A stretch of 64,000 nt of DNA from Sanguibacter hominis ATCC BAA-789. GTDB taxonomy: Bacteria; Actinomycetota; Actinomycetes; Actinomycetales; Cellulomonadaceae. Under the pieces are notes generated by a model, which had not been told where the DNA came from, ran no database searches, and saw only the letters and a program-made list of their open reading frames with translations. How positions within the stretch are numbered: position 1 is the first letter of the stretch; every line of letters begins with the position of its first letter. Location: contig NZ_JAAXOW010000003.1 of the NCBI RefSeq assembly GCF_012396185.1, positions 62,001 through 126,000 on the forward strand, given 5' to 3'. Shown one piece after another: positions 53,039-63,400 of this stretch. The position numbers were made by a program, and so were the translations under genes.

Positions 53039-55207
53039 TCAGGAGCGGCGGTAGGCCTCGTGCCGCACACCGAGGGAACCCGCGACGAGCCCGGGCCCCC
53101 GCGCGAGGTCTCGCCAGGCCGCAGCATCCGTCGCGACGTCGCGGGTCACCCTGCCGGCGACCCACCGGGCGGCCCCTCGCCCGGTGACGACGACGCCGCG
53201 CGCCGCGGCAGCGACCCGCACCCTCGCCCTCGCTGCGGCGCCGTGCGTGAACGCGAGGTCGACGTCGACCGAGCGGTTCGCGTGCCCGTAGACGCGGGCG
53301 ACGACCCAGCGGCGCGTGTCCCGCTCGGGCGGTACCAGGTCGACGACGACGGACTCGCCGCACGCGACGACCCGCCCGCCCGCCTGCGTGATCCCGCGGG
53401 TGAAGAGCGTGTCCTCGCCGCCGCGCATCCCGACCTCCGGGTCGAACGCCACCCCGAGCGCCGCGACTCCTGCGACGTCGACGAGGAGGTTGCCGGACGG
53501 CGCGCTGCGGCGCGGCGTGCCGGTCGCGAGGTTGCTCCGCTCGAAGAACCTGCCCGCGACGCTCCACGCCGACGGCTCGGCGACGAACCCGGGGACGATC
53601 CGCCCGGCGACCGCCTCGGCTCCCGTGCGCTCCCAGGTGGCGACGAGGGGACCGATCCAGCTCTCGCCCGGCACGCCGTCGTCGTCGATGAACACGACGA
53701 GGCCGTCGGCCGACGCCTCCGCGATCGCGCGAGCGCGGACTGCCGCGATCCCGGGCCGCGGCTCGTGGACGTAGCGGACAGGGAGCGCGGCGCTCGCGGC
53801 GACGGCGGCGACCACGTCGTGCGCCCCGCCGTCCGGGTCGTTGTCGATGATGAGGATCTCGGTGCGGTCCGCGAGCGACGGCGAGCCGAGCACGTGCGGG
53901 GCGATCATCTCGAGGAGGGGCTCGAGCAGCTCGTTGCGACGGAACGTCGGGACGGCGACGTGGATCCTCGGCCGTTCCCCGGTACGGGTGGGCGTGCTGC
54001 CGTGCGGCGGGGCGCTCAGCGGCTCGACCGGCTGCGACCCGGCCGCTCGCGTCGCCCGGCGCCCAGGGGCCGCGCCGCGCGCCGTGCCGAGCACTGCGAG
54101 GATCTGCGCGCCGTACCGGTGCGTCGAGAACCGGTCGAGCGCGTCTGCACGGCCTGCCCGCGCCATCCTTGTCGCCTGCTCTGGGTCGTCGAGCAGCTTG
54201 GCGACCGCCCGCGCGAGCCCCGGGGCGTCGCCCGCAGGCACGAGCATGCCCGTGCGACCGTCGTCGACCACCTCGACGAGGCCCTGCGTCGCCGCGGCGA
54301 CGAGCGGGCGGCACGCGAGCAGCGTCTCGACCGCAGCGTTGCCGAAGGACTCGCGCCACGACGGGGCGACGACGACGTCGGCCCGGTCGATTACCGTGCG
54401 CGCCGGGCTCACGTACCCGTGGAAGGTGACCGCGCCACGCAGGTCAGGCTCGTCCGCGCGCTGCTCGAGCTCGGCGACGTACCACTCGTAGCCGCGGAAC
54501 GCCGAGCCAGCGACCTCGAGGCGCACGTCGCGGCCCTCGCGGCGCAGGTGCGCGACAGCCTCGAGCGCGACGTCGATGCCCTTGTGCGGCGAGAGCCGGC
54601 CGACGATCGCGACGACTGCCGGGTCCTGCGGGCGGCGGATGCGCGGGTCGGTGGGCTCGGGACCGCGATCAGGCACGCCGTTGTGCACCACCGCGATACG
54701 GCGCTCGAGCGCCGGGATGACGTCCGTCAGGGTGCGCGCCGTCGCGCGCGAGTTCGCGATCACCCGGTCCGCGGCCAGGAGAGGCGACGCGAGCAGACGC
54801 CGCACCGTGCGCCCCGAGGACTCCTCCGCCTCGTGGACGTGCGACACGACGGGGACGCGCGCGAGGCGCGCGCTCACGAGCCACGTCGGCACGACGACCG
54901 TGTTGACGAGCAGCACGTCAGGTCGGGCGCGACGCAACGAGCGGCGCCCGGCGACGATCGCGCGCAGGCCGGCGAGCGCGTAGCCGACCAGCCCGCGAAG
55001 GCTCATCGTCGACCTGCGCAGCACCGGGCACGGCTGCACGACGACGCGCGCGCCCGCCTCGACGAGCATCGGCACGAGCGGACCGTCCTCCGGGACGGTG
55101 ACGAGTACCGACCAGCCCGCCTCGACCACCGCGACGACGGTCTCGAGCAGCTGCAGGTCGCTGCCGTACTGGTCGGCGGACGGGTGCGCGATCATCAGGC
55201 GGGGCAC
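53039..55207 (-). CDS. Two-domain glycosyltransferase, GT4 fused to GT2
   Basis: This 722-residue protein joins two glycosyltransferases. Residues about 1-360 are GT4/GT-B (MIAHPSADQYGSDLQLLE, VVSHVHEAEESSGRTVRR, VVAIVGRLSPHKGIDVALEA, VVVAPSWRESFGNAAVETLLACRPLVAAATQGLVEVV with E-x7-E). After a Pro/Arg-rich linker, residues about 420-650 are GT2/GT-A (IHVAVPTFRRNELLEPLLEMI, EILIIDNDPDGG, GLVVFIDDDGVPGESWI with a DDD metal motif, GGEDTLFTRGI). One polypeptide could therefore add two sugars. GTG 55207 was chosen because the GT4 fold begins there; upstream residues look like read-through. A TAGACT box (complement of 55248-55253) may be its -10. Confidence 0.85.
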   Translation of the reverse strand: MPRLMIAHPSADQYGSDLQLLETVVAVVEAGWSVLVTVPEDGPLVPMLVEAGARVVVQPCPVLRRSTMSLRGLVGYALAGLRAIVAGRRSLRRARPDVLLVNTVVVPTWLVSARLARVPVVSHVHEAEESSGRTVRRLLASPLLAADRVIANSRATARTLTDVIPALERRIAVVHNGVPDRGPEPTDPRIRRPQDPAVVAIVGRLSPHKGIDVALEAVAHLRREGRDVRLEVAGSAFRGYEWYVAELEQRADEPDLRGAVTFHGYVSPARTVIDRADVVVAPSWRESFGNAAVETLLACRPLVAAATQGLVEVVDDGRTGMLVPAGDAPGLARAVAKLLDDPEQATRMARAGRADALDRFSTHRYGAQILAVLGTARGAAPGRRATRAAGSQPVEPLSAPPHGSTPTRTGERPRIHVAVPTFRRNELLEPLLEMIAPHVLGSPSLADRTEILIIDNDPDGGAHDVVAAVAASAALPVRYVHEPRPGIAAVRARAIAEASADGLVVFIDDDGVPGESWIGPLVATWERTGAEAVAGRIVPGFVAEPSAWSVAGRFFERSNLATGTPRRSAPSGNLLVDVAGVAALGVAFDPEVGMRGGEDTLFTRGITQAGGRVVACGESVVVDLVPPERDTRRWVVARVYGHANRSVDVDLAFTHGAAARARVRVAAAARGVVVTGRGAARWVAGRVTRDVATDAAAWRDLARGPGLVAGSLGVRHEAYRRS

Positions 55208-55465
55208 GGTGAGACCTCGGACGCAGGGGACGGTGGATGCCCGCGAGTCTAGGGAAGCCCCGCACCGCGTGACGGGGGCGCCGGCCGATCTCACCCCCAC
55301 CCTCACGCCGTCGTCGCCCGCGCACGGCGGCTGCGCGGGTTCCCGTCGCGCCGTCGCCCCCGGGCGCAGGCGGGGTCGCCCCCGGTTCACCCGTCGACCG
55401 GGAGGCTGGCACGGACCGCGGAACTAGACTTCCAGCGGCCAGGAAACGCAGGGGACGGGGAGCAC
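55208..55465. promoter_or_regulatory. Divergent promoter region, GT4-GT2 / flippase
   Basis: The 258-base gap has TAGACT-type -10 boxes facing both ways: the complement of 55248-55253 for the GT4-GT2 gene and 55424-55429 for the flippase. Nothing else is recognised here. Confidence 0.4.
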
Positions 55466-56920
55466 GTGGACGAGCTCGGACGGTCGGCCGCGCGCGGCGC
55501 AGGCATCACCTTCGCCGCACAGATCGCGCGGGTCGGCATGCAGATGGCGTCCGTCGTCGTGCTCGCGAGGCTCCTCACGCCGACCGAGTACGGCGTGATG
55601 ACGATGGTCCTCGTGTTCGTCGGGGTCGGCGAGATCTTCCGCGACCTCGGCCTGTCGACCGCAGCGATGCGAGCCCCGACGATCACGCACGCGCAACGCT
55701 CCAACCTGTTCTGGGTCAACACCGCCATCGGTGCGGGGCTCGGGATCCTCATGGTCGTCGCAGCCCCGCTCGTCGGCGCGATCTTCGACGAGGACGCCGT
55801 CGTCCCCGTCGCGCGCGCCGTCGGCGTCGTGTTCCTCCTCAACGGGATGGCGAGCCAGCTCCGCGCCGACCTCGTCCGCACCATGCGCTTCGGTGCGCTC
55901 GCGGTGGTCGACGTCGTGTCGCAGGCGGCGGCGATCGTCGTCGCGGTCGTCCTCGGCCTCGCCGGGGCGGGGGTGTGGGCGCTCGTGGGCCAGCAGGTCC
56001 TGCAGTCGCTCGTGCTGCTCGTCATGCTCGCCACGACCTGCCGGTGGGTGCCGAGCCGGCCGCAGCGCGGCGTGCCGATGGGCGAGTTCTGGCACTTCGG
56101 CTGGAACCTCGCCGCGTCCCAGGTCGCCGTGTACATCGGCAACAACATCGACAACTTCGTGATCGGCTCGCAGCTCGGCACCGCCCAGCTCGGCACGTAC
56201 GACCGGGCCTTCAAGCTCGTGATGACCCCTGTCGCGCAGGTTCGTGCGCCCACGACGACGATCGCGCTGCCCGTGCTGTCACGGCTCCAGGGCGACCCGC
56301 CCCGCTTCGCGCGGTTCCTCGCGCGCGGGCAGATCGCGATCGCGTACCCCGTGATGATCGGCGCTGCGCTCCTGGTGGGGACCGCCGACCCGGCGACGCA
56401 GATCCTGCTCGGCAGCGGCTGGGTCGGGGTCGAGCCGCTCGTCCGGCTCCTCGCGACGACCGCCGTGATGCAGACGCTCGCGTACGTCGGGTACTGGGTC
56501 TACCTCTCGCACGGCCTGTCGGACCTCCTGCTGCGGTTCACGGTCGTCACGATCGCGGTCAAGGTCGTGCTCGTCGTCGTCGCGAGCCACTGGGGTCTCG
56601 TCGGGGTCGCGGTCGGGTACACGCTCGCGCACACGGTCGAGTGGCCCCTGTCGATCCTGTGGCTCTCGCGCCGTGCCCCGATCCCGACGCGCACGCTCAT
56701 GCTCGGTGCCGTCCGGGTGCTGCTCGTCGGCGGGACGCTCGCAGGGACCGCCCACGTCGTCTCGGGACTGTTCGTGCGCGTGTGGCCGGCGACGCTCGCA
56801 GGCGTCGGGGCGGGCCTCCTGTCGCTCGCGCTCCTCGCCCTCGTGGTGCCTCGGGTGCGCAAGGACGTCGTCGAGGTCGCGGCGATCGTGCGCACCGCGC
56901 TCGCTCGGCGCCGCCGGTAG
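55466..56920 (+). CDS. MOP-family polysaccharide flippase (Wzx/TuaB-like)
   Basis: This 484-residue protein has about 12-14 hydrophobic helices and the flippase start SAARGAGITFAAQIARVGMQMASVVVLARLLTPTEYGVMTMVL; FGWNLAASQVAVYIGNNIDNFVIGSQLGTAQLGTYDRAFKL is the second-half signature. It would move lipid-linked saccharide units across the membrane, so the locus probably uses a Wzx/Wzy-type route, although no Wzy polymerase is visible in the window. GTG start with GGGGAG upstream. Confidence 0.9.
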   Translation: MDELGRSAARGAGITFAAQIARVGMQMASVVVLARLLTPTEYGVMTMVLVFVGVGEIFRDLGLSTAAMRAPTITHAQRSNLFWVNTAIGAGLGILMVVAAPLVGAIFDEDAVVPVARAVGVVFLLNGMASQLRADLVRTMRFGALAVVDVVSQAAAIVVAVVLGLAGAGVWALVGQQVLQSLVLLVMLATTCRWVPSRPQRGVPMGEFWHFGWNLAASQVAVYIGNNIDNFVIGSQLGTAQLGTYDRAFKLVMTPVAQVRAPTTTIALPVLSRLQGDPPRFARFLARGQIAIAYPVMIGAALLVGTADPATQILLGSGWVGVEPLVRLLATTAVMQTLAYVGYWVYLSHGLSDLLLRFTVVTIAVKVVLVVVASHWGLVGVAVGYTLAHTVEWPLSILWLSRRAPIPTRTLMLGAVRVLLVGGTLAGTAHVVSGLFVRVWPATLAGVGAGLLSLALLALVVPRVRKDVVEVAAIVRTALARRRR

Positions 56921-56944
56921 CGGATCGTGCGGCCGTGGGCCGCG

Positions 56945-58402
56945 TCAGCTCGCGCTCGCCTTGCGGGGCCCGCCGCGTCGGCTCTCGGTCGCCGCGTCGT
57001 CGGGCGTCGGCACCGAGCGCCGCGAGCGCTGCCGCCGGGCCGCGACGCTCAGGCTCGACGGCTCGCTCGCGACATACCCGCGCGGGGTGTCGGCGTGGCT
57101 CGGGTCGGCGAAGTTGACGACGACGCCGAGGCAGCGCGCCCCGACCGTGTCGAGCGCGGTGAGCGCGGTGCTCACCTGGGTGCGACGGACGCGGCCCGAG
57201 CCGACGACCATGACGGCGCCGTCGGTCCGCCGGGCGAGGACGACACCGTCGGCCACCGGCAGGATGGGCGGGGCGTCGAGCACGACATGGTCGTAGCGCT
57301 TGCCCGCCTCGTCGATGAGCGCCTGCATGCCGGAGGAGTCGATCAGCTGTGCGGGGTTGGGCGGGATGTCGCCCGAGACGAGGACGTCGAGCCCGGGGTG
57401 GCCCCACGGCTGCGTGAGGTCCTCGAGCGAGGCCGAGCCCACGAGGATCGTCGTGAGGCCGACCGACGGCTCAAGACCTGTGACGCTCGCGATCGTGGGG
57501 CGGCGCAGGTCGGCGTCGACGAGCAGCACGCGACCGCCCTTCTCGGCGAGCGCGATCGCCACGTTGAGCGCGACCGTGGACTTGCCCTCGCCCGAGACGG
57601 ACGACGACACGACGAGCGTGCGGAGCTGGCTCGCCGCACCGATGAACTGCAGGTTGGTCTGGATGCGCCGGAAGGACTCGGCGCCTGCGCCGTGCGGCTC
57701 GCCGAGGATCGTGACCTGGTCCCGGCGGGAGCGCTCGCGCGGCACGATCCCGAGCAGGACGCGGTCCTGGTGGGACGGGACGTCCTTGATGCCGCGCACG
57801 CGAGTGTCGAGCACCGTCAGCAGCAGCGCGAGCGCGACGCCGACCGCGAGCCCGCCCGCGCCGCCGAGCGCGACGTTCATCTTGGTGTTCGGCGTGAACG
57901 GCACGGTCGGCACGACGGCGTCGGCGACGACGGTCATCGTCACGGACGGGGTGTTCTCGGCGCCCGACGGTGCGATCGACTCGACCGTGCGGGCGAGGTT
58001 CGCCGTGACGGCGTCTGCGATCTTCGCGGCGGTCTCGGGCTCCCTCGACGTCGCGCTGATCTCGACGAACATCGTGTCGAGCGGGGTGGTCGCGGTGATC
58101 GTGCGCGCGAGGGTCCGTGCGCTCATGCCCAGGTCGAGCTCCTCGATGACCGGGTCGAGCACCGCGGGCATCGTCGCGAGCCGCGCGAAGGACTCGACGA
58201 GGTTCTGGGTGTACATCGTGCCCTGCACGAGCTCGCTGACGGTCTCGCCGCGGGCGAGGGAGACGAACGTCGTGGTCGACGAGCGGTACGTGGGGACCGT
58301 GGACTTGGCGAGCCCGAAGCCCGCCCCCGCGCCGAGGACGGCGAGGAGAGCGATGACCAGCCAACGCTTGCGCAAGGCCGAGACGTATTCCATCAGATCC
58401 AC
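56945..58402 (-). CDS. Wzz chain-length domain fused to Wzc-type tyrosine kinase
   Basis: This 485-residue protein has an N-terminal Wzz region (DLMEYVSALRKRWLVIALLAVLGAGAGFGLAKS; second membrane helix at ALGGAGGLAVGVALALLLTVL) and a cytoplasmic BY-kinase with Walker A SSVSGEGKSTVALNVA, A' VLLVDADLRRPTIAS and B YDHVVLDAPPI. The C-terminus has only one Tyr (PRGYVASEP) rather than the usual Tyr cluster. It would set polysaccharide chain length and regulate export. Several starts are possible (GTG 58408, GTG 58402, ATG 58393); 58402 gives the family-like MDLMEYVSALRKRW. Confidence 0.9.
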   Translation of the reverse strand: MDLMEYVSALRKRWLVIALLAVLGAGAGFGLAKSTVPTYRSSTTTFVSLARGETVSELVQGTMYTQNLVESFARLATMPAVLDPVIEELDLGMSARTLARTITATTPLDTMFVEISATSREPETAAKIADAVTANLARTVESIAPSGAENTPSVTMTVVADAVVPTVPFTPNTKMNVALGGAGGLAVGVALALLLTVLDTRVRGIKDVPSHQDRVLLGIVPRERSRRDQVTILGEPHGAGAESFRRIQTNLQFIGAASQLRTLVVSSSVSGEGKSTVALNVAIALAEKGGRVLLVDADLRRPTIASVTGLEPSVGLTTILVGSASLEDLTQPWGHPGLDVLVSGDIPPNPAQLIDSSGMQALIDEAGKRYDHVVLDAPPILPVADGVVLARRTDGAVMVVGSGRVRRTQVSTALTALDTVGARCLGVVVNFADPSHADTPRGYVASEPSSLSVAARRQRSRRSVPTPDDAATESRRGGPRKASAS

Positions 58403-58553
58403 ATGCACCCCAAGCTCATCACCCGGCGCGGCGCTCTTCTGGCGAGTGCGGGAGCCGGGACGGGACCGCCTGTCCGGGCCCTGGGTCGATCGAACCACGC
58501 CCGCGGGACGCGCGGCCACACGACGGGCCTCAACCACCCCCTGAACCACCCGG

Positions 58554-59489
58554 TCAGCCCCCGGACGGCGCGCCTACCTGCGGCGTCGCGGGTCGCGGTG
58601 CGGCGGCAGGGCCGCCCACCAGCAGCGTGCGCAGGCCGCTGAGCGTCCCCCGCACGGCGGGCAGGACGCACGTCCAGGGGCGCAGGAGCTGGCGCCTGCC
58701 CCCGCGCAGCACGACCTGCTGCGCGTAGCGCGGGGAGTGCAGCGCCCACCGGAGACGGTCGCGTCCGGTGAGGTTGCGTGCCGCGAAGACGAGCCGGTTG
58801 CGGCAGTTGAAGTAGTAGTACAGCGACGACTTGGTCGGGGTCCCCGCACCCGTCTGCGTGCCACCGGCGTCGTGGACGCAGCGCAGGTCGCGCGCGACCC
58901 CGACGCGGCCGCCGGCCGCGTGCCAGCGCCACGCGAGGTCGACGTCCTCCCAGTACAGGAAGAAGTCGCTCGCAAAGCCGCCCAGACGGACCCAAGCGCT
59001 GTGCGCCATCGCGACGCACGCCCCCGTGAGCCACTCGACGCTCGACGCCGCCGCGGCGACCGCCGGCATCCCCGTGCGACGGTCCACGTAGCCTGTCGTG
59101 AACGCGGGCCGGCCGTCGCCGCGGAACATCTGCGGGACGAGGAGCAGGTCGTCGTCCGCCTCGACCCGGCTCGCGAGCTCGTCTGCGTGCTCGACCGACA
59201 GGCGCGCGTCCGGGTTGAGCAGCACGACCGCCGACGGCTCGGCGACCGTGCGGGCTGCGGCGACCCCCGCAGCGCAGCCGTCCCCGAAGCCCAGGTTGCG
59301 GTCCGGCTCGATGAGGACCCAACCGCGCTCGTGCGCGAGAGCCCGCACGCGGGCGCGCTCAGCGGACGTGGTCGGGTTGTCCACCACGACGACGGTCCAG
59401 CCCGGCGTGCTCGCGCGGTCCCACGCGTCGAGGTTCTCCGCGAGCAGCTCGGACGACCCGTAGCTCACGACGACAAGTGCTCGGCTCAT
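58554..59489 (-). CDS. GT2 glycosyltransferase, rhamnosyltransferase-like
   Basis: This 311-residue GT-A enzyme has ALVVVSYGSSELLAENLDAWD, VVVVDNPTTS, VVLLNPDARLSVEHADEL with a D-A-R motif, WLTGACVAMAHSAWVRLGGFASDFFLYWEDVDLAWRW (the ED catalytic-base block) and a C-terminal YYYFNCRNRLVFAARN. The pattern resembles WbbL-type rhamnosyltransferases. The ATG has GGAGGGGG upstream. It is co-directional with, and upstream of, the Wzz/BY-kinase, with 150 bases between them in which no further gene is seen. Confidence 0.88.
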   Translation of the reverse strand: MSRALVVVSYGSSELLAENLDAWDRASTPGWTVVVVDNPTTSAERARVRALAHERGWVLIEPDRNLGFGDGCAAGVAAARTVAEPSAVVLLNPDARLSVEHADELASRVEADDDLLLVPQMFRGDGRPAFTTGYVDRRTGMPAVAAAASSVEWLTGACVAMAHSAWVRLGGFASDFFLYWEDVDLAWRWHAAGGRVGVARDLRCVHDAGGTQTGAGTPTKSSLYYYFNCRNRLVFAARNLTGRDRLRWALHSPRYAQQVVLRGGRRQLLRPWTCVLPAVRGTLSGLRTLLVGGPAAAPRPATPQVGAPSGG

Positions 59490-59695
59490 GCCCCCTCCAG
59501 GTCCCGAGATCCGTTTTCTGAGCACCGATCACGCTAGCCGCGCGCGTCCGCGGCGGACGGGCTCGCCCTGGGTGAAGGTCGGGTGACGCACGGGTGAGGT
59601 TGGGCGAGACCTGTGCGTCGTGCCCGCGAGCGGGGCGCACGATTCAGTCACCCGCCAGCCGCGTGCCGGCGGGGTCGCTCGGGGGAGGACACAGG

Positions 59696-60364
59696 ATGGA
59701 TCAGCACAAGATCGACGCACCGCGGGGGCGGACGACGGTCACGGCAGGCGTCGCGATCGTCGCGATGGCCTTCGCGCTCGGTGCGTGCACCGGGCAGTCG
59801 CAGGACGCACCGACCAGCGCGACCAGCACCGTGACGTCGTCGACCGCGCCCGCAGGGTCAGGGGCCACGTCCGGCTCGGCGCAGGCCGAGGTGCCTGCGC
59901 CCCCTGCTGACCTGCCGACCGAGCCGTCGGACCCGAAAGACGCTCCCGAGCCGCTCGGCCCGGTCGAGCGCAAGAAGGCGAAGCCCGTCCCGCTCGACAC
60001 GGAGGCCACGGTCGCGAAGGGGGTCGTCGCCCGGGTCACGAAGGTCGAGGAGGTCCAGGGCGAGGCGACGCTCCCCGGCGAGGTCGCGGGGGACGCCCTG
60101 CGCGTGACCGTCACGATCGCCAACGACACCGACGAGACGCTCGACCTCTCGAGCGCGATCGTCAACCTCTTCCACGGCCCGGACGACACGCCCGCCACCA
60201 CCCTGTCAGGGCCGGGCGCTGAGCCCTTCCCCGTGACCGTCGCGGCGGGAGCCAAGGGCTCCGGGACGTTCGTCTTCCGCGTCGCCGCGCGCGGCGTACC
60301 CATCCACGTCGAGGTCGACGTCGCCGCCGACCTCACGATCGTGGCCTTCGAGGGAGACGCGTGA
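59696..60364 (+). CDS. Lipoprotein with Ser/Thr/Pro-rich linker
   Basis: This 222-residue protein has a lipoprotein signal (VAIVAMAFALGACTGQ) with lipobox LGAC, a low-complexity Ser/Thr/Ala/Pro linker (about residues 38-90) and a C-terminal beta-type domain (VTVTIANDTDETLDLSSAIVNLFHG, GSGTFVFRVAARGVPIHVEVDVA) similar to DUF4352-like domains. It is probably a membrane-anchored surface protein. GGGGGAGG precedes the ATG. The stop overlaps the next possible ATG, so it may be coupled to the LamG/PKD gene. It faces away from the GT2 gene; the 206-base gap shows no clear promoter. Confidence 0.75.
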   Translation: MDQHKIDAPRGRTTVTAGVAIVAMAFALGACTGQSQDAPTSATSTVTSSTAPAGSGATSGSAQAEVPAPPADLPTEPSDPKDAPEPLGPVERKKAKPVPLDTEATVAKGVVARVTKVEEVQGEATLPGEVAGDALRVTVTIANDTDETLDLSSAIVNLFHGPDDTPATTLSGPGAEPFPVTVAAGAKGSGTFVFRVAARGVPIHVEVDVAADLTIVAFEGDA

Positions 60365-60441
60365 TGCGCCCCTCAGGCCCCACCTCCGCTCAGACTCCAC
60401 GACCCGCGCACGACCGCGACGCACAGAAGCTCGAGGCCATC

Positions 60442-63400
60442 ATGATCCGTCACCACCGTCCCCGGAGCGCCGCCCTCGCGGCCTTCGTGGCGCTCGCGTT
60501 CCTGCTGTTCGGGGCGCTCGTGCCGAGCACAGCCCAGGCGACGCCCACCTACGACACCGGGACCGGCGTCGTCGGGCCGCCGCGCACCTCGAAGCCTGAG
60601 GTGGCCGGCTCCGCGAGCCTGCCGACCGCTCAGATCAACGGTGTCGCGTGGTCGCAGGTCGTCGTCGGGAACACCGTCTACGTGGGTGGCGAGTTCACGT
60701 CGGCCCGCCCGCCGGGCGCAGCTGCGGGGACGAGCGAGCAGGCTCGCGGCAACCTCATGGCGTTCGACGTCCGCACCGGTGCCCTCCTGCCCTGGGCGCC
60801 GAAGGCCAACGCCCAGGTTCGCTCCCTCGCGCTCTCGCCCGACGGCTCGACCCTCTACGCAGGCGGCAGCTTCACGTCGATCGACGGTCAGACCCGCTAC
60901 CGCGTCGCGGCGTTCAGCACCGCGACCGGTGCGCTCCTCGGCTTCCGCCCCGTCGTCAACACCACGGTCCTGAGCGTCTCCGTGTCGCAGGACGCAGTCT
61001 TCCTCGGCGGCTCGTTCACCAACGTCAACGGCCTCGCGCGGTACAAGGCGGCGTCCGTCGCTCTGGGCACCGGCCTGACGACGCTCCCGTTCAACCCCGC
61101 GATCGACAACCGCGGCGTGCAGGCGGTCGAGGTGTCGCCCGACGGCGCCGCCGTCGTCGTCGCCGGCAACTTCACGTCCGTCGGTGGGTCCTCCAACCCG
61201 GGTTACGGCCTCGCCCGGTTCGACGCCGTGACGGGCGAGCTCCTGTCGCTGCCCGCCAACGCCCAGATCCGCAACGCCGGTGACGAGTCGGCGTTCCTCT
61301 CGCTGTCCAAGGACGACAAGAACTTCTACGGCACCGGGTACCACTTCGGTGACGGCGGCAACGTCGAGGGCGTCTACGCGGTCTCGTGGGCGGACGGCAC
61401 GCTCCAGTGGGTCGAGGACTGCCACGGCGACTCGTACGGCGTCACGCCGTTCGAGGACGCGGTCTACGTCGCGTCCCACAAGCACTACTGCGGCAACAGC
61501 GGCGGGTTCCCGCAGACGAACCCGTGGCGGGTCAACCGCGGCTCGGCCCTGACCAAGTCCGCGACGGGCACGAACATCCCCGACATCTACGGGTACAAGG
61601 ACACCCAGGGCCAGCCGCACCCCGAGATCCTCGACTGGTTCCCCGACCTCAACACGGGCAGCTACACGGGTCAGGGTCAGGGCGCCTGGTCGATCGCGGC
61701 CGGCAGCGGCTACGTGATCATGGGCGGCGAGTTCACGCGCGTGAACAACACCGCGCAGCAGGGCCTCGCCCGTTTTGCCTCACGGAAGACCACCCCGGAC
61801 ACGGACGCGCCCCGCTACGGCGGCGCGCAGTCGGCGCTGCGCGCGGTCTCGCCCGCATCAGGGACGGTCGTCGTCTCCTGGCCCGCGAACTTCGACCGCG
61901 GCGACGAGGAGCTGACGTACCGGCTCGTGCGGAACGACACGAGCACCGTCCTGCAGGAGCGGACCGTGACCGCGTCGTTCTGGAAGCGGCCCACGATGTC
62001 GTTCGTCGACACCGGCCTCACACCCGGCTCGACGACGCGCTACCGCGTCCGCGCGACGGACGCCACGGGCAACAGCGTCTGGTCGGAGTGGGTGACCGTG
62101 ACGGTCGCCTCGAGCGGCTCGCTGTCCACGTACGCCCGCACGGTCGCCGAGGACGGACCGTCCAGCTACTGGCGCCTGTCCGAGGCGAGCGGCACGACCG
62201 CCGCCGACCTCACCGGGACGCGCGCCCTGACGACGCACGCCGGGGTCACGATGGGCACCGCTGGGGCGCTCACGGGGGACAGCGACACGGCGATGACCTT
62301 CTCCGGGTCGAGCAACGGTGACGCCATCCACTCGACGAACGAGCCCGCACCGGTCGAGTTCTCGGCTGAGGCATGGATCAAGACGTCGACGAACCGTGGT
62401 GGCCGCATCATCGGCTTCGGGTCGGCCACGTCGGGCACGTCGGGCACGTCCGACCGTCACGTCTACATGGACAATGCTGGGCGCCTGCACTTCGGTGTCC
62501 AGGCGAACGGGCGCAACGTCGTCTCGTCGCGCTCGTCCTACAACGACAACGCCTGGCACCACGTCGTCGCGACGATGAGCCAGGCCGACGGGCTGGCCCT
62601 CTACGTCGACGGCGTCCGGGTCGCCAGCCGCGACGACGTGCGCATCGCCGACGCCTACAACGGGTACTGGCGCCTCGGCGGCGGCAGCCTCTCCAGCTGG
62701 ACGAACGTGCCGTCGAGCGTGTGGTTCGCCGGCGCGATCGACGAGGCCGCCGTCTACGACGGCCGCGTGCTGACGCCCCAGCAGGTGCGCGACCACTTCG
62801 AGGCTGCCGGCCGCACGGTGCCTGCCTACACCGCTCCGACCGACGCCTACGGCGCGGCGGTCGCGTCGGCGGACCCGCTGCTCTTCTGGCGCTTCGCGGA
62901 GACCTCGGGCTCGGCCGTCGCCGACTCCGGGCGCCTCGGCAGGTCCGGCACGTTGTCCGGGAGCGCCGTGCGCGGCGAGGACGGCGCCATCAAGGACCTG
63001 GCGAACCCGTCGATCCGGTTCACGACCCGCGCGCACGTGTTTGACGCGCAGGCGCAGGCCAACCCGACCCGGTTCTCGACCGAGGCGTGGTTCAAGACCG
63101 CGACGACCCAGGGCGGGCGCATCGTCGGGTTCGGCAACTCGACGGGCACCACGTCCTCGAGCTACGACCGTCACACGTACATGCAGGACGACGGACGACT
63201 CGTCTTCGGCATCTACCGCGGCGCCGAGTACCGCGTGACGTCGACCCAGGCGTACAACGACGGGCAGTGGCACCACGTCGTCTCGACGCTCGGCGACGCG
63301 GGCATGCAGATGTATGTCGACGGCGTGCTCGTCGGCACCAACCCGCAGCGTCTCCCGGAGAGCTACACCGGGTACTGGCGCGTCGGCGGCGACAACACGT

